The position numbers and the translations under genes were made by a program. A stretch of DNA of 64,000 nt from Pseudomonas mosselii (GTDB lineage Bacteria; Pseudomonadota; Gammaproteobacteria; Pseudomonadales; Pseudomonadaceae), in NCBI RefSeq assembly GCF_019823065.1, contig NZ_CP081966.1, positions 310,001 through 374,000 on the forward strand. The letters are read 5' to 3'. Shown here piece after piece: positions 53,929 to 63,269 of the stretch. Below the pieces are notes generated by a model. It was not told the DNA's origin and did not search any database. It worked only from the letters and a program-made list of their open reading frames with translations. The number at the start of each line of letters is the position of its first letter. The stretch's first letter is position 1.

Positions 53929-54849
53929 TCAGGGCTTCCTGAAACGATAGAACAGGTTGGGCTCACTGATGATGTACAGGTTGCCCCTGTCATCCATCGC
54001 CACACCTTCAGCCCGCGGAATGGTGTCACCCAGGCCGTTGAAGCCACCGAGCAAGGTCATGAAGCTGACCTGCTCGCCCTTCTCGTCCAGTTCGAGCAGC
54101 ATGTTGGAGTCCGCCGACAGTGCCAGCAGGTGACCGGTGCGCGGGTCGATGCCCAGTGCCGACAGGTTGCGCAGGTCCAATTCGTCGCTGGGCAGCGGTT
54201 GCTTGTCGCCCTTGAGCGGGCCTTGGCCGTCAGTGCTCCAGATGAACAGTTTCGGTGGCCGCTCGGCGCCGATGATCAGCCGCTGCCGGATCTGGTCCCA
54301 GGCAATGGCTTCGAAGCCCTTGTTGCCATCCTCGGTATTGCCCAGGTCATAGGACGGATAGTCGGCGCGGTTCAGCGATGTCGTGGTGGCATCCACCTTG
54401 ACCAGCGTCAGGTCATGGTTGCGCTCGTCGACAATGGCGACCTGGCCATTTTCGAGTACCGCCACGCCTTCCGGGTTCGACCAGCCCACCAGGGGAATCT
54501 TGCGCAATACATCACCGTCAAGGGTGAGCTCGACCAGGAATGGGTGCTTGCCCATGACCGAGAACAAGGTGCGAGAGTGCGGATTGAACGCGAGGTCCGA
54601 TGCTTCGTCACGCTCCATGCCCGGCAACGGCTTGGCATCGATGTCGACCACGTAGTCCGGCAGCCAGATGCTTTCCTGGCGCTCGGCCTGGCTTTCGAAG
54701 CCTTCTTTTATCCACAGCAGGCCACGGTCATCCCAATGCATGGCCACCACCAGGCCATAGGCGATGATCGCCAGCGCAAGCAGCCACAGCGACCACCGGG
54801 TGATCAGTCGTCGCTTTGGCGGCAGGGATGCGCTGGGGGGATTGGTCAT
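53929..54849 (-). CDS. SdiA-regulated-type beta-propeller protein, copy 2
   Basis: A 306-aa paralogue of the downstream gene. It has an N-terminal anchor (SLWLLALAIIAYGLVVAMHW) and parallel blades: DEASDLAFNPHSRTLFSVMG, GNKGFEAIAWDQIRQRLIIG, and PRAEGVAMDDRGNLYIISEPN. The two genes lie 86 bases apart in the same direction, clearly a tandem duplication that has since diverged. Function unknown. Confidence 0.78.
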   Translation of the reverse strand: MTNPPSASLPPKRRLITRWSLWLLALAIIAYGLVVAMHWDDRGLLWIKEGFESQAERQESIWLPDYVVDIDAKPLPGMERDEASDLAFNPHSRTLFSVMGKHPFLVELTLDGDVLRKIPLVGWSNPEGVAVLENGQVAIVDERNHDLTLVKVDATTTSLNRADYPSYDLGNTEDGNKGFEAIAWDQIRQRLIIGAERPPKLFIWSTDGQGPLKGDKQPLPSDELDLRNLSALGIDPRTGHLLALSADSNMLLELDEKGEQVSFMTLLGGFNGLGDTIPRAEGVAMDDRGNLYIISEPNLFYRFRKP

Positions 54850-55000
54850 CGGACAGGGATCCTGGAAATAGGCGGCAGGGTGGTCGCCACGGTCGGCAAA
54901 GGAGCGGGAAACAGCGAATTATCCGGATCAATTGTGAAAAAAACGACAAATCCTACCGGCAAGGGCGGCGACGACGGCATTGCGCCGTCGTCGATCTTGG

Positions 55001-55666
55001 TCAGAGCACCCGGCCTTCGAACCGGCTCGCGCCCGGAAGTTCCAGCACCAGCTCATCGCCCACATTGAACGGCCCCACGCCCGCCGGGGTGCCGGTGAGG
55101 ATGACATCGCCGGCCTGCAGGGAGAAATGCGCCGCCATATGCTGGATCATCGGCACGATCGGGTTGAGCATCAGCGCGCTGTTGCCGTCCTGGCGTACCT
55201 TGCCGTTAATGGTCAGACGAATGCCGATATCGGTCAGGTCCTCGAAGGTACCGGCCGACACGAACGGCGGCAGCACGCAGGCGCCATCGAAACACTTGGC
55301 CAGTTCCCAGGGCAGGCCCTTTTCCTTCAGCTTCGCCTGCACATCGCGCAGAGTGAGGTCCAGCGCCGGGGCAAAGCCGGAGATGGCGTCGAGCACCTCT
55401 TCCTCGGAGGGATGGGTGGACAGAGGCTTGCCCAGCAGCACGGCGATCTCCGCTTCGTAGTGCACCGAACCGCGCTCGGTCGGGATCTTGAAGCCGCCTT
55501 CCAGGGGCACCACGCAGCTGCCGGGTTTTATGAACAGCAGCGGCTCGCTGGGGATGGGGTTGTCCAGTTCCTTGGCATGCTCGGCGTAGTTGCGGCCGAT
55601 GCACACCACCTTGCCCAGCGGGAAGTGGATGCGCGTGCCGTCTACGTACTGGTGCTGGTAACTCAT
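55001..55666 (-). CDS. Fumarylacetoacetate hydrolase family protein (FAHD1-like)
   Basis: A 221-aa FAH-superfamily enzyme. It shows GKVVCIGRNYAEHAKEL, the metal-binding acidic cluster in VHYEAEIAVLLG, the ALDLTLRDVQ segment and GDVILTGTPAGVGP. FAHD1-type enzymes act on acylpyruvates or oxaloacetate. It is 25 bases downstream of the D-2-hydroxyglutarate dehydrogenase gene, so the two are probably cotranscribed. Confidence 0.88.
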   Translation of the reverse strand: MSYQHQYVDGTRIHFPLGKVVCIGRNYAEHAKELDNPIPSEPLLFIKPGSCVVPLEGGFKIPTERGSVHYEAEIAVLLGKPLSTHPSEEEVLDAISGFAPALDLTLRDVQAKLKEKGLPWELAKCFDGACVLPPFVSAGTFEDLTDIGIRLTINGKVRQDGNSALMLNPIVPMIQHMAAHFSLQAGDVILTGTPAGVGPFNVGDELVLELPGASRFEGRVL

Positions 55667-55691
55667 GGCCGACTCCTGTGAATACTGCTTT

Positions 55692-57089
55692 TTATTCGGG
55701 AGCGAAGATCTTACCCGGATTCATGATGCCGTTCGGGTCGAACACGGCCTTGATCGCCTTCATGCAGGCAATTTCTTCCGGCGAGCGGCTGTAGCCCAGG
55801 TAGTCACGCTTGGTCATGCCCACGCCATGCTCGGCGGAGATCGAGCCGTTGTGGCGTTCGACGATCTCGAACACCCATTTGTTGACCTTGGCACAGGAAG
55901 CGAAGAAGTCGTCCTTGCTCATGTGGTCGGGCTTGAGGATGTTCAGGTGCAGGTTGCCGTCGCCGATGTGGCCGTACCAGACCACTTCGTAGTCCGGGTA
56001 GTGCTTGCCGACGATGGCGTCGATATCGCGCAGGAAAGCCGGCACCTTGGACACGGTGACCGAGATGTCGTTCTTGTACGGCGTCCAGTGCGAGATGGTC
56101 TCGGACAGGTACTCGCGCAGCTTCCACAGGTTCTTCAGCTGGGTCTCGCTCTGGCTCATCACCCCATCGAGCACCCAGCCCTGCTCCACGCAGTGCTCAA
56201 AGGTGGCCAGGGCCTCGTTGGCCACTTCCTCGGTGCTGGCTTCGAACTCCAACAGGGCGTAGAACGGGCAGTCGGTTTCGAACGGCGCGGGCACATCACC
56301 CCGGGCGAGGATCTTGGCCAGACCCTTGTCGGAAAAGAACTCGAAGGCCGTCAGGTCGAGCTTGCCCTGGAAGGCGTGCAGCACCGGCATGATCGCGTCG
56401 AAATCGGGCGTGCCCAGCACCATGGCGGTGAGGTTGCGCGGCGCGCGGTCCAGGCGCATGGTGGCCTCGACCACGAAGCCCAGGGTGCCTTCGGCGCCGA
56501 TGAACAGCTGGCGCAAGTCGTAGCCGGTGGCGTTCTTGATCAGGTCCTTGTTCAGCTCGAGCAGCTCGCCCTTGCCGGTGACCACTTTCAACCCGGCCAC
56601 CCAGTTGCGGGTCATGCCGTAGCGAATCACCTTGATCCCGCCAGCGTTGGTACCGATGTTGCCGCCGATCTGGCTGGAACCGCTCGAGGCGAAGTCCACT
56701 GGGTAATAGAGGCCTTGGTCCTCGGCAAACTGTTGCAACTGGCGGGTGACGACCCCTGGCTGGCAGGCTACGGTGCGGTCGAATTCATTGAAGGCCAGGA
56801 TCTGGTTCATGTAATCGAAGGCCACCACCACCTCGCCATGGGCGGCCACGGCGGCGCCCGACAGGCCGGTACGCCCGCCCGATGGCACCAGGGCGACCTT
56901 GTGCCGGTTGGCCCAGCGCACGATGGCCTGTACCTGCTCGACAGACTTGGGGAAGACGATGGCGGTGGGAGCCGGCGGGTAGTGCTTGGTCCAGTCCTTG
57001 CCGTAGGCCTCGAGCGAGGCCGGGTCGGTGAGGACCTTGCCAGGGTCGACCAGGGTCATCAGCTCATCAATTACCGCAGACTGGGTCAT
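55692..57089 (-). CDS. FAD-linked D-2-hydroxyglutarate dehydrogenase-like protein
   Basis: A 465-aa flavoprotein of the GlcD/D-lactate dehydrogenase family. The FAD-binding domain (about 35-215) has VALVPSGGRTGLSGAAV and SSGSSQIGGNIGTNAGGIKVI; the C-terminal cap has VVWYGHIGDGNLHLNI and ISAEHGVGMTKRDYL with metal and substrate-binding histidines. I use ATG 57089 (MTQSAVIDEL); earlier starts are possible. It is divergent from serA; a P. stutzeri homologue oxidises the D-2-hydroxyglutarate made by SerA, so that role is favoured over lactate or glycolate. Confidence 0.85.
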   Translation of the reverse strand: MTQSAVIDELMTLVDPGKVLTDPASLEAYGKDWTKHYPPAPTAIVFPKSVEQVQAIVRWANRHKVALVPSGGRTGLSGAAVAAHGEVVVAFDYMNQILAFNEFDRTVACQPGVVTRQLQQFAEDQGLYYPVDFASSGSSQIGGNIGTNAGGIKVIRYGMTRNWVAGLKVVTGKGELLELNKDLIKNATGYDLRQLFIGAEGTLGFVVEATMRLDRAPRNLTAMVLGTPDFDAIMPVLHAFQGKLDLTAFEFFSDKGLAKILARGDVPAPFETDCPFYALLEFEASTEEVANEALATFEHCVEQGWVLDGVMSQSETQLKNLWKLREYLSETISHWTPYKNDISVTVSKVPAFLRDIDAIVGKHYPDYEVVWYGHIGDGNLHLNILKPDHMSKDDFFASCAKVNKWVFEIVERHNGSISAEHGVGMTKRDYLGYSRSPEEIACMKAIKAVFDPNGIMNPGKIFAPE

Positions 57090-57261
57090 CGCTGGAACTC
57101 TCGACTTATTCATAGTCACCCTGAGCACGCTTCACCTGTCGGCATAAGCTCAGATTGTGTCGCGTATGCTAGCATAGCCCTCCCGCTGTTCGTGCTAAGG
57201 CCGACGCCGCGCCGCTTCACCCCCTCTTCGCCATTTTTCTCCGGGATACAGGTTTACGCAG

Positions 57262-58491
57262 ATGAGCAAGACTTCTCTCGACAAGAGCAAGATCCGGTTC
57301 CTTCTTCTTGAAGGTGTGCACCAGAACGCGGTCGATACCCTCAAGGCCGCCGGCTACACCAACATCGAATACCTCACTGGTTCGCTGCCGGAAGCCGAGC
57401 TGAAGGAAAAGATCGCCGATGCCCATTTCATCGGCATCCGCTCGCGCACCCAACTGACCGAAGAGATCTTCGACTGCGCGAAGAAACTGGTGGCGGTCGG
57501 TTGCTTCTGCATCGGCACCAACCAGGTCGACCTGGAAGCGGCTCGCGAGCGCGGTATCGCCGTGTTCAACGCCCCTTACTCGAACACCCGTTCGGTGGCC
57601 GAGCTGGTGCTGGCCGAAGCTATCCTGCTGCTGCGCGGCATCCCCGAGAAGAACGCTTCCTGCCACCGTGGCGGCTGGATCAAGAGCGCGGCCAACTCCT
57701 TCGAGATCCGTGGCAAGAAGCTGGGCATCGTCGGCTACGGCTCGATCGGCACCCAGCTGTCGGTCCTGGCCGAGAGCCTGGGCATGCAGGTGTACTTCTT
57801 CGACCCGCTGACCAAGCTGCCGCTGGGCAACGCGGTACAGGTCACCAGCCTGCACGAGCTGCTGGGCCTGGCCGACATCGTCTCGCTGCACGTGCCTGAG
57901 CTGCCGTCCACCCAGTGGATGATCGGCGAGAAGGAAATCCGCGCGATGAAGAAGGGCTCGATCCTGATCAACGCCGCCCGAGGTACCGTGGTCGAGCTGG
58001 ACCACCTGGCCGCCGCGATCAAGGACAAGCACCTGATCGGCGCCGCCATCGACGTGTTCCCGGTCGAGCCGCGCTCCAACGACGAAGAGTTCGAAAGCCC
58101 GCTGCGCGGCCTGGACAACGTGATCCTGACCCCGCACATCGGTGGTTCCACCGCCGAGGCCCAGGCCAACATTGGCCTGGAAGTGGCCGAAAAACTGGTC
58201 AAGTACAGCGACAACGGTACGTCCGTATCGTCGGTCAACTTCCCGGAAGTGGCCCTGCCGGCCCACCCAGGCAAGCACCGCCTGCTGCACATCCACGAAA
58301 ACATCCCGGGCGTGCTCAGCGAGATCAACAAGGTGTTCGCCGAGAACGGTATCAACATCTCCGGTCAGTTCCTGCAGACCAACGAGAAAGTGGGTTACGT
58401 GGTCATCGACGTCGACGCCGAGTACTCGGACTTGGCCCAGGAGAAACTGCAGCACGTGAAGGGCACCATCCGCTCGCGCGTACTGTTCTGA
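57262..58491 (+). CDS. serA: D-3-phosphoglycerate dehydrogenase
   Basis: A 409-aa enzyme starting serine synthesis. The NAD-binding site is LGIVGYGSIGTQLSVLAESLG, catalytic residues lie in INAARGTVVEL and the GG-containing LTPHIGGSTAEAQANIG, and the last ~75 residues form an ACT domain for serine feedback (LLHIHENIPGVLSEINKV). The reaction can reduce 2-oxoglutarate to D-2-hydroxyglutarate, which the divergent gene's product would recycle. Intergenic 57090-57261 must hold both promoters; no specific site was recognised. Confidence 0.95.
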   Translation: MSKTSLDKSKIRFLLLEGVHQNAVDTLKAAGYTNIEYLTGSLPEAELKEKIADAHFIGIRSRTQLTEEIFDCAKKLVAVGCFCIGTNQVDLEAARERGIAVFNAPYSNTRSVAELVLAEAILLLRGIPEKNASCHRGGWIKSAANSFEIRGKKLGIVGYGSIGTQLSVLAESLGMQVYFFDPLTKLPLGNAVQVTSLHELLGLADIVSLHVPELPSTQWMIGEKEIRAMKKGSILINAARGTVVELDHLAAAIKDKHLIGAAIDVFPVEPRSNDEEFESPLRGLDNVILTPHIGGSTAEAQANIGLEVAEKLVKYSDNGTSVSSVNFPEVALPAHPGKHRLLHIHENIPGVLSEINKVFAENGINISGQFLQTNEKVGYVVIDVDAEYSDLAQEKLQHVKGTIRSRVLF

Positions 58492-58512
58492 GTTTCACTG
58501 CGTCATGAAAGC

Positions 58513-58539
58513 GGGAGGCCCTGGTGGCCTCCCTTTTTT
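58513..58539 (+). terminator. Terminator after serA
   Basis: GGGAGGCC and GGCCTCCC arms with a 5-base loop, then six T. A strong Rho-independent terminator. Confidence 0.92.
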
Positions 58540-58676
58540 GTTTGGCTAACGGCTAAAACCCAGAAGGGCCACTACAAAAATCCACCAATACCACTATCAC
58601 TCGTTTTTACCCCCTCGCCACACAACCGTCTCACAGCCTTCCTAGCATGGCCCCATCTCTTCGATGAGGCCTTGCC

Positions 58677-59735
58677 ATGAACGACGCCACGCCAGGCGCA
58701 CAGATGAAAGTGCGCGGTATCCACAAGCGCTTCGGCGCCTTCACCGCACTCAACGACGTCTCCCTCGACATCGCCGCCGGCGAGCTGGTGTGCCTGCTCG
58801 GCCCATCGGGCTGTGGCAAGACCACCTTGCTGCGCTGCATCGCCGGGCTCGAACGCCAGGACCGCGGGACGCTATACATTGGCGAGCGCGACATCTCCGA
58901 GCTGCCACCCCAGGCCCGTGACTACGGCATCCTGTTCCAGTCCTACGCCCTGTTCCCCAACCTCACCGTCGAGGCCAACATCGCCTACGGCTTGGCCGGC
59001 AGCGGCCGTGAGGCCTCGCGCCAGCGGGTCGGTGAAATGCTCGAGCTGGTCGGCCTTGCCGGCAGCGAGAAGAAATACCCCGGCCAGCTGTCCGGCGGCC
59101 AGCAGCAGCGCGTGGCCCTGGCCCGAGCGCTGGCGCCCTCGCCGTCGCTGCTGCTGCTCGACGAGCCGATGTCGGCGCTGGACGCCCGTGTGCGCGAGCA
59201 CCTGTGCACCGAACTGCGCCAGCTGCAGCGTCAACTTGGCATCACCACGCTGATGGTCACCCACAACCAGGACGAGGCCATGCTGATGGCCGACCGCATC
59301 GCCGTGATGAACAACGGCCAGGTCGAGCAGTACGCCACGCCCCAGGAGATCTATGACCAGCCGGCCACGCCGTTCGTCGCCGAATTCGTCGGCCAAGGCA
59401 ACTGGCTGCCGTTCCAGCGCAGCGGCGACAGCCATGCCCAGGTCGGCGGCCTGCACATGCGCCTGGCGGCCAACGCCGCTGGCGCCAGCAGTGGGCGGCT
59501 GTTCTGCCGGCCCGAGGCGATCACCGTCAACCCGGTGGTACACGAGGAAAACCTGTTCCCGGCCCAGGTCCGCGAGATCACTTTCCTCGGCAACCGCTGC
59601 CGCATGAGCTTCGAGTTCAAGGCCCTGCCGGGCCACGCATTGCTTGCGGAGCTGGCGCCGGAGGCGATGCCGCGCCTGGGCTCGCAGGACATCTGGGTGG
59701 CCCTGCCGCCGCAGAGCCTGCAGGTGTTCGCCTGA
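58677..59735 (+). CDS. 2-aminoethylphosphonate-type ABC transporter ATPase
   Basis: A 352-aa ABC ATPase: Walker [13 protein letters not shown], signature [16 protein letters not shown], Walker [13 protein letters not shown], switch histidine in [14 protein letters not shown]-type C-terminal domain follows from about residue 240 (FCRPEAITV). It belongs to the spermidine/Fe/AEP class and is followed one base later by a fused double permease, the layout of the second-type AEP transporter (PhnS-T-U2). Region 58540-58676 presumably holds the promoter. Confidence 0.85.
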   Translation: MNDATPGAQMKVRGIHKRFGAFTALNDVSLDIAAGELVCLLGPSGCGKTTLLRCIAGLERQDRGTLYIGERDISELPPQARDYGILFQSYALFPNLTVEANIAYGLAGSGREASRQRVGEMLELVGLAGSEKKYPGQLSGGQQQRVALARALAPSPSLLLLDEPMSALDARVREHLCTELRQLQRQLGITTLMVTHNQDEAMLMADRIAVMNNGQVEQYATPQEIYDQPATPFVAEFVGQGNWLPFQRSGDSHAQVGGLHMRLAANAAGASSGRLFCRPEAITVNPVVHEENLFPAQVREITFLGNRCRMSFEFKALPGHALLAELAPEAMPRLGSQDIWVALPPQSLQVFA

Positions 59736-59736
59736 G

Positions 59737-61461
59737 ATGGCCGCGCCGATGACCCTGCCGCTCACCTCCACCAAGGCCGCACCTCGCAGTGGTGTCGCTC
59801 TGGGGGACCGTCTGTTCGTGGTCGGTGGCAAGAGCCTGCTGCTGATCTTGCTGGTGCTGGCGGTGCTGATGCCGTTGCTGGCGATCTTCTGGCGCGGTTT
59901 CAGCGCTGAAGCCGGGCAGGGCGGCGGCCTGCCGGCGGCCCGTGAGCTGTTCGCCAGCGAGAACTTCCACTGGCTGCTCGGCAACAGCCTGGCGGTGGCC
60001 TTCACCGTCGCTGCCATTGTCGTGCCGCTGGCCTACCTGTTTGCCTATGCCCTGCAACGCACGCTGATTCCGGCCAAGGGCCTTTGGCGAGGCATCTCGC
60101 TGCTGCCGTTGCTGGCGCCGTCGATGCTGCCGGCCATCGCCCTGGTGTACCTGTTCGGCAACCAGGGCCTGCTGCGCGGGCTGCTCAGCGACAACATCTA
60201 CGGCTTCTGGGGCATCGTCCTCGGCGAGACCATCTACACCTTCCCTCACGCCCTGATGATCCTGCTTTCGGCGCTGTCGCTGGCCGACGCGCGACTGTTC
60301 GACGCCGCCTCGAGCATGGGGGCTGGGCCGGCGCGGGCATTCTTCAGCATCACCTGGCCGGCCACGCGCCAGGCGGTGTTCGCCGCGTTCTGCCTGGTGT
60401 TCACCCTGACCATCACCGATTTCGGCGTGCCTGTCGTGGTAGGTGGGGATTACCAGGTGCTGGCCCTGGAAGCCTACAAGGCTGTGGTCGGCCAGCAGCA
60501 GTTCGGTCGTGGCGCGCTGATCGGCATGGTGCTGCTGGTGCCGGCGCTGCTCAGTTTCGCCGTCGATGCCTGGTTGCGTCGCCGCCAGGGCGACGCCATG
60601 AGCGGCCGTGCCCAGGTGTTCGAGCCCAAGCCATCGCGGCTGCGCGATGGCTGCTTCCTGGCCATCGTGCTGCTGGTGTGCGCGGCACTGCTGGCGGTGA
60701 TCGGCATGGCGGTGTACTCGTCGCTGGTCACGTTCTGGCCGTACAACCTGTCGCTGTCGCTCAAGCACTACATGTTCGAGGACACCGCCGGTGGTGGTTG
60801 GCTGGCCTATCGCAACAGCGTGACCATGGCCATCGGCACCGCGCTGATCGGCAGCGTGGTGATCTTCACCGGCGCCTACTTGATGGAGAAGACCCAGGGG
60901 CAGCGCCTGCTCAACCAACTGCTGCGCCTGCTGAGCTTTATTCCCATGGCGGTGCCCGGCCTGGTGCTGGGCCTGGGCTACGTGTTCTTCTTCAACCTCA
61001 ACGGCAACCCGCTGCATGTGTTCTACGGCAGCATGGCGCTGCTGGTGGTGTGCACCATCGCTCACTACCTGACCACCGCGCAGATGACCGCCACCACCGC
61101 ACTGCGCCAGCTCGATGGCGAGTTCGAGGCCGCCGCGCTGTCGCTCAAGGCGCCGCTGTACAGGCATTTCATGCGGGTCACCGTGCCGATTTGCCTGCCG
61201 GCGCTGCTGGACATCATTCGCTACCTGTTCGTCTCGGCGATGACCACCGTGTCGGCGGCGATCTTCCTGTACAGCCCCGACACCATCCTCGCCGCCGTTG
61301 CCGTGCTGAACATGGACGACGCCGGCAACGTCGGCGGTGCCGCCGCCATGTCGACCCTGATCCTGCTCACCAGCGCTGCCGCATCCTTGCTGCTGGCCGG
61401 TGCCTCACGCGGCCTGCTGCGCCGCTCCCAGGCCTGGCGCCAGCGCGCCCCAGGCCATTGA
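59737..61461 (+). CDS. 2-aminoethylphosphonate-type ABC permease, two fused domains
   Basis: A 574-aa permease carrying two complete permease halves, about 12 membrane spans. Each half has its own docking loop: FDAASSMGAGPARAFFSITWP in the first and FEAAALSLKAPLYRHFMRVTVP in the second. Such fused permeases are characteristic of AEP and some iron transporters. ATG 59737 immediately follows the ATPase stop. Substrate is inferred from the HD oxygenase downstream. Confidence 0.85.
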   Translation: MAAPMTLPLTSTKAAPRSGVALGDRLFVVGGKSLLLILLVLAVLMPLLAIFWRGFSAEAGQGGGLPAARELFASENFHWLLGNSLAVAFTVAAIVVPLAYLFAYALQRTLIPAKGLWRGISLLPLLAPSMLPAIALVYLFGNQGLLRGLLSDNIYGFWGIVLGETIYTFPHALMILLSALSLADARLFDAASSMGAGPARAFFSITWPATRQAVFAAFCLVFTLTITDFGVPVVVGGDYQVLALEAYKAVVGQQQFGRGALIGMVLLVPALLSFAVDAWLRRRQGDAMSGRAQVFEPKPSRLRDGCFLAIVLLVCAALLAVIGMAVYSSLVTFWPYNLSLSLKHYMFEDTAGGGWLAYRNSVTMAIGTALIGSVVIFTGAYLMEKTQGQRLLNQLLRLLSFIPMAVPGLVLGLGYVFFFNLNGNPLHVFYGSMALLVVCTIAHYLTTAQMTATTALRQLDGEFEAAALSLKAPLYRHFMRVTVPICLPALLDIIRYLFVSAMTTVSAAIFLYSPDTILAAVAVLNMDDAGNVGGAAAMSTLILLTSAAASLLLAGASRGLLRRSQAWRQRAPGH

Positions 61462-61491
61462 CCGACTGCCCACACTGATAGGAACCGCATC

Positions 61492-62514
61492 ATGTTCAAG
61501 CCCCTCGCACTTGCCGCTGCCGTATCCGCTGTCTTCAGCCTGCAGGCCTCGGCCGCGACCCAGCTGACCGTCTACACCGCCCTCGAGGCCGAGCAGCTCA
61601 AGCGCTACAAGCAGGCTTTCGAAAAGGCCAACCCCGACATCGAGATCAAGTGGGTGCGCGACTCCACCGGCATCATCACCGCCAAGCTGCTGGCCGAGAA
61701 GGACCGTCCGCAGGCCGACGTGGTGTGGGGCCTGGCTGCTTCCAGCCTGGCCATCCTCGATCAGAACGGCATGCTCGAGGCCTATGCGCCGAAAGACCTG
61801 GGCAAGATCTCGGCCAACTATCGCGACGCCGCCAACCCGCCGGCCTGGGTGGGCATGGACGTGTGGGCCGCGACCCTCTGCTTCAACACCGTCGAGGCCG
61901 AGAAGCAGGGCCTGAGCAAGCCGGTGAGCTGGCAGGACCTGACCAAGCCTGAATACAAGGGCAAGATCGTCATGCCCAACCCGGCCTCGTCCGGCACCGG
62001 CTTCCTGGATGTGAGCGCCTGGCTGCAGACCTTCGGCGAACCGCAGGGCTGGGCCTACATGGATGCGCTGCACCAGAACATCGGCCAGTACGTTCATTCC
62101 GGCTCCAAGCCGTGCAAGCTGGCGGCCGCCGGTGAATTCCCGATCGGCATCTCCTTCGAGTACCCGGCCGTGCAGCTCAAGCGCCAGGGCGCGCCGCTGG
62201 ATATCGTGCTGCCCAAGGAAGGCCTGGGCTGGGAGATCGAAGCCACCGCGGTGATCAAGGGCTCGCCGAAGGCCGATGCCGCCAGGCGCCTGGCCGACTT
62301 CTCCGCGAGCCCCGCGGCCATGGAGCTGTACAAGGAGAACTTCGCCGTGCTCGCCGCGCCGGGCATCGCCAAGCCGCAGACCGAGTTGCCGGCCGATTAC
62401 GAGCAGCGCCTGATCAAGAACGACTTCGCCTGGGCCTCGAAGAACCGCGACCAGATCCTCAGTGAGTGGCGCAAGCGCTACGACGGCAAGTCCGAGAAGG
62501 TCGCCCAGCAGTAA
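61492..62514 (+). CDS. 2-aminoethylphosphonate-type periplasmic binding protein
   Basis: A 340-aa binding protein with signal peptide MFKPLALAAAVSAVFSLQASA. It begins TQLTVYTALEAEQLKRYKQAFEKANP, a pattern shared by iron(III)- and AEP-binding proteins, and has the NPASSGTGFLDVSAWLQ and FPIGISFEYPAVQLKRQGAPLD segments typical of the AEP-type group. It is the third gene of the transport operon. Iron as ligand is not excluded by sequence reading alone. Confidence 0.82.
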   Translation: MFKPLALAAAVSAVFSLQASAATQLTVYTALEAEQLKRYKQAFEKANPDIEIKWVRDSTGIITAKLLAEKDRPQADVVWGLAASSLAILDQNGMLEAYAPKDLGKISANYRDAANPPAWVGMDVWAATLCFNTVEAEKQGLSKPVSWQDLTKPEYKGKIVMPNPASSGTGFLDVSAWLQTFGEPQGWAYMDALHQNIGQYVHSGSKPCKLAAAGEFPIGISFEYPAVQLKRQGAPLDIVLPKEGLGWEIEATAVIKGSPKADAARRLADFSASPAAMELYKENFAVLAAPGIAKPQTELPADYEQRLIKNDFAWASKNRDQILSEWRKRYDGKSEKVAQQ

Positions 62515-62547
62515 AGCCTTCGCGCAGCGAGCCTGTTCCTGCAAGAT

Positions 62548-62576
62548 CGTGGGAGCGGGCTTGCCCCGCTACGGCG
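62548..62576. repeat. Single REP-like copy before the HD oxygenase gene
   Basis: One REP core (GGGAGCGGGCTTGCCCCGC) between the binding-protein gene and the oxygenase gene. It could form a small hairpin in the operon. Confidence 0.65.
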
Positions 62577-62605
62577 TCACATCCGTCAGAACAGGAGCCC
62601 GCGTG

Positions 62606-63151
62606 ATGGCAACATCCTCCCAGATTGTCAGCGACATCTTTGCCCTCTATGACCGTCATGGCAGCGCCGACTACATCGGCGAAGCCATCACCCAGGTCGA
62701 GCACATGTCCCAGGCCGCCCAGTTGGCGATGGAGGAGGGCTACGACGACGAAGTGATCCTCGCTGCCTTCTTTCACGACATCGGCCACCTGTGCGAGGGC
62801 GAGGACATGGGCGGCTATGGCATCGTCAGCCATGAGCGCATCGGCGCCGAGTACCTGCGCCGCTGCGGTTTCAGCGAGCGACTGGCGCGGCTGGTGCAGT
62901 ATCACGTCGAGGCCAAGCGCTACCTGACCTTGCGCCAGCCCGGCTACTACGCTCGCCTGAGCGAGGCCAGCCGGCGCACGCTGGCCTACCAGGGTGGGGT
63001 GATGAACAACAGCGAAGCCGACGCGTTCGAGGCCGATCCTCTGTTCCGGGTGAGTCTGCGCCTGCGTGAGTGGGACGAGATGGCGAAGCTGACCGGTGTG
63101 CCCGTGATGGACCTGGAGGTGCTGAAGAGAAAGGCGCTGGCGGTACTTTGA
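62606..63151 (+). CDS. PhnZ-like HD-domain phosphonate oxygenase
   Basis: A 181-aa HD-domain protein matching the phosphonate-degradation HD oxygenase family. Iron ligands can be placed as His33, His57-Asp58, His76 and His100, with an aspartate near the C-terminus. Tyr23 and Glu26 in YIGE match the substrate-gating Tyr24/Glu27 of PhnZ, and Lys104 its Lys108. PhnZ splits 2-amino-1-hydroxyethylphosphonate into glycine and phosphate. The PhnY hydroxylase that would make this substrate is not in the window. ATG 62606 follows AGGAG. Confidence 0.82.
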   Translation: MATSSQIVSDIFALYDRHGSADYIGEAITQVEHMSQAAQLAMEEGYDDEVILAAFFHDIGHLCEGEDMGGYGIVSHERIGAEYLRRCGFSERLARLVQYHVEAKRYLTLRQPGYYARLSEASRRTLAYQGGVMNNSEADAFEADPLFRVSLRLREWDEMAKLTGVPVMDLEVLKRKALAVL

Positions 63152-63269
63152 TCGATCCGTTTTCCCTTTCCGCAAGATCCCGCATCACTTCTCCAGATGC
63201 TCATGCTGTGCCTCTTACCATACTTCCCCTCCTGGCAGCCCACCCGTCGCGACGAGGAGACCTATCACC

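Noticed and set aside
63152..63269. HicA toxin remnant upstream of hicB
   Set aside because: No frame reads like HicA, and the space is too short.
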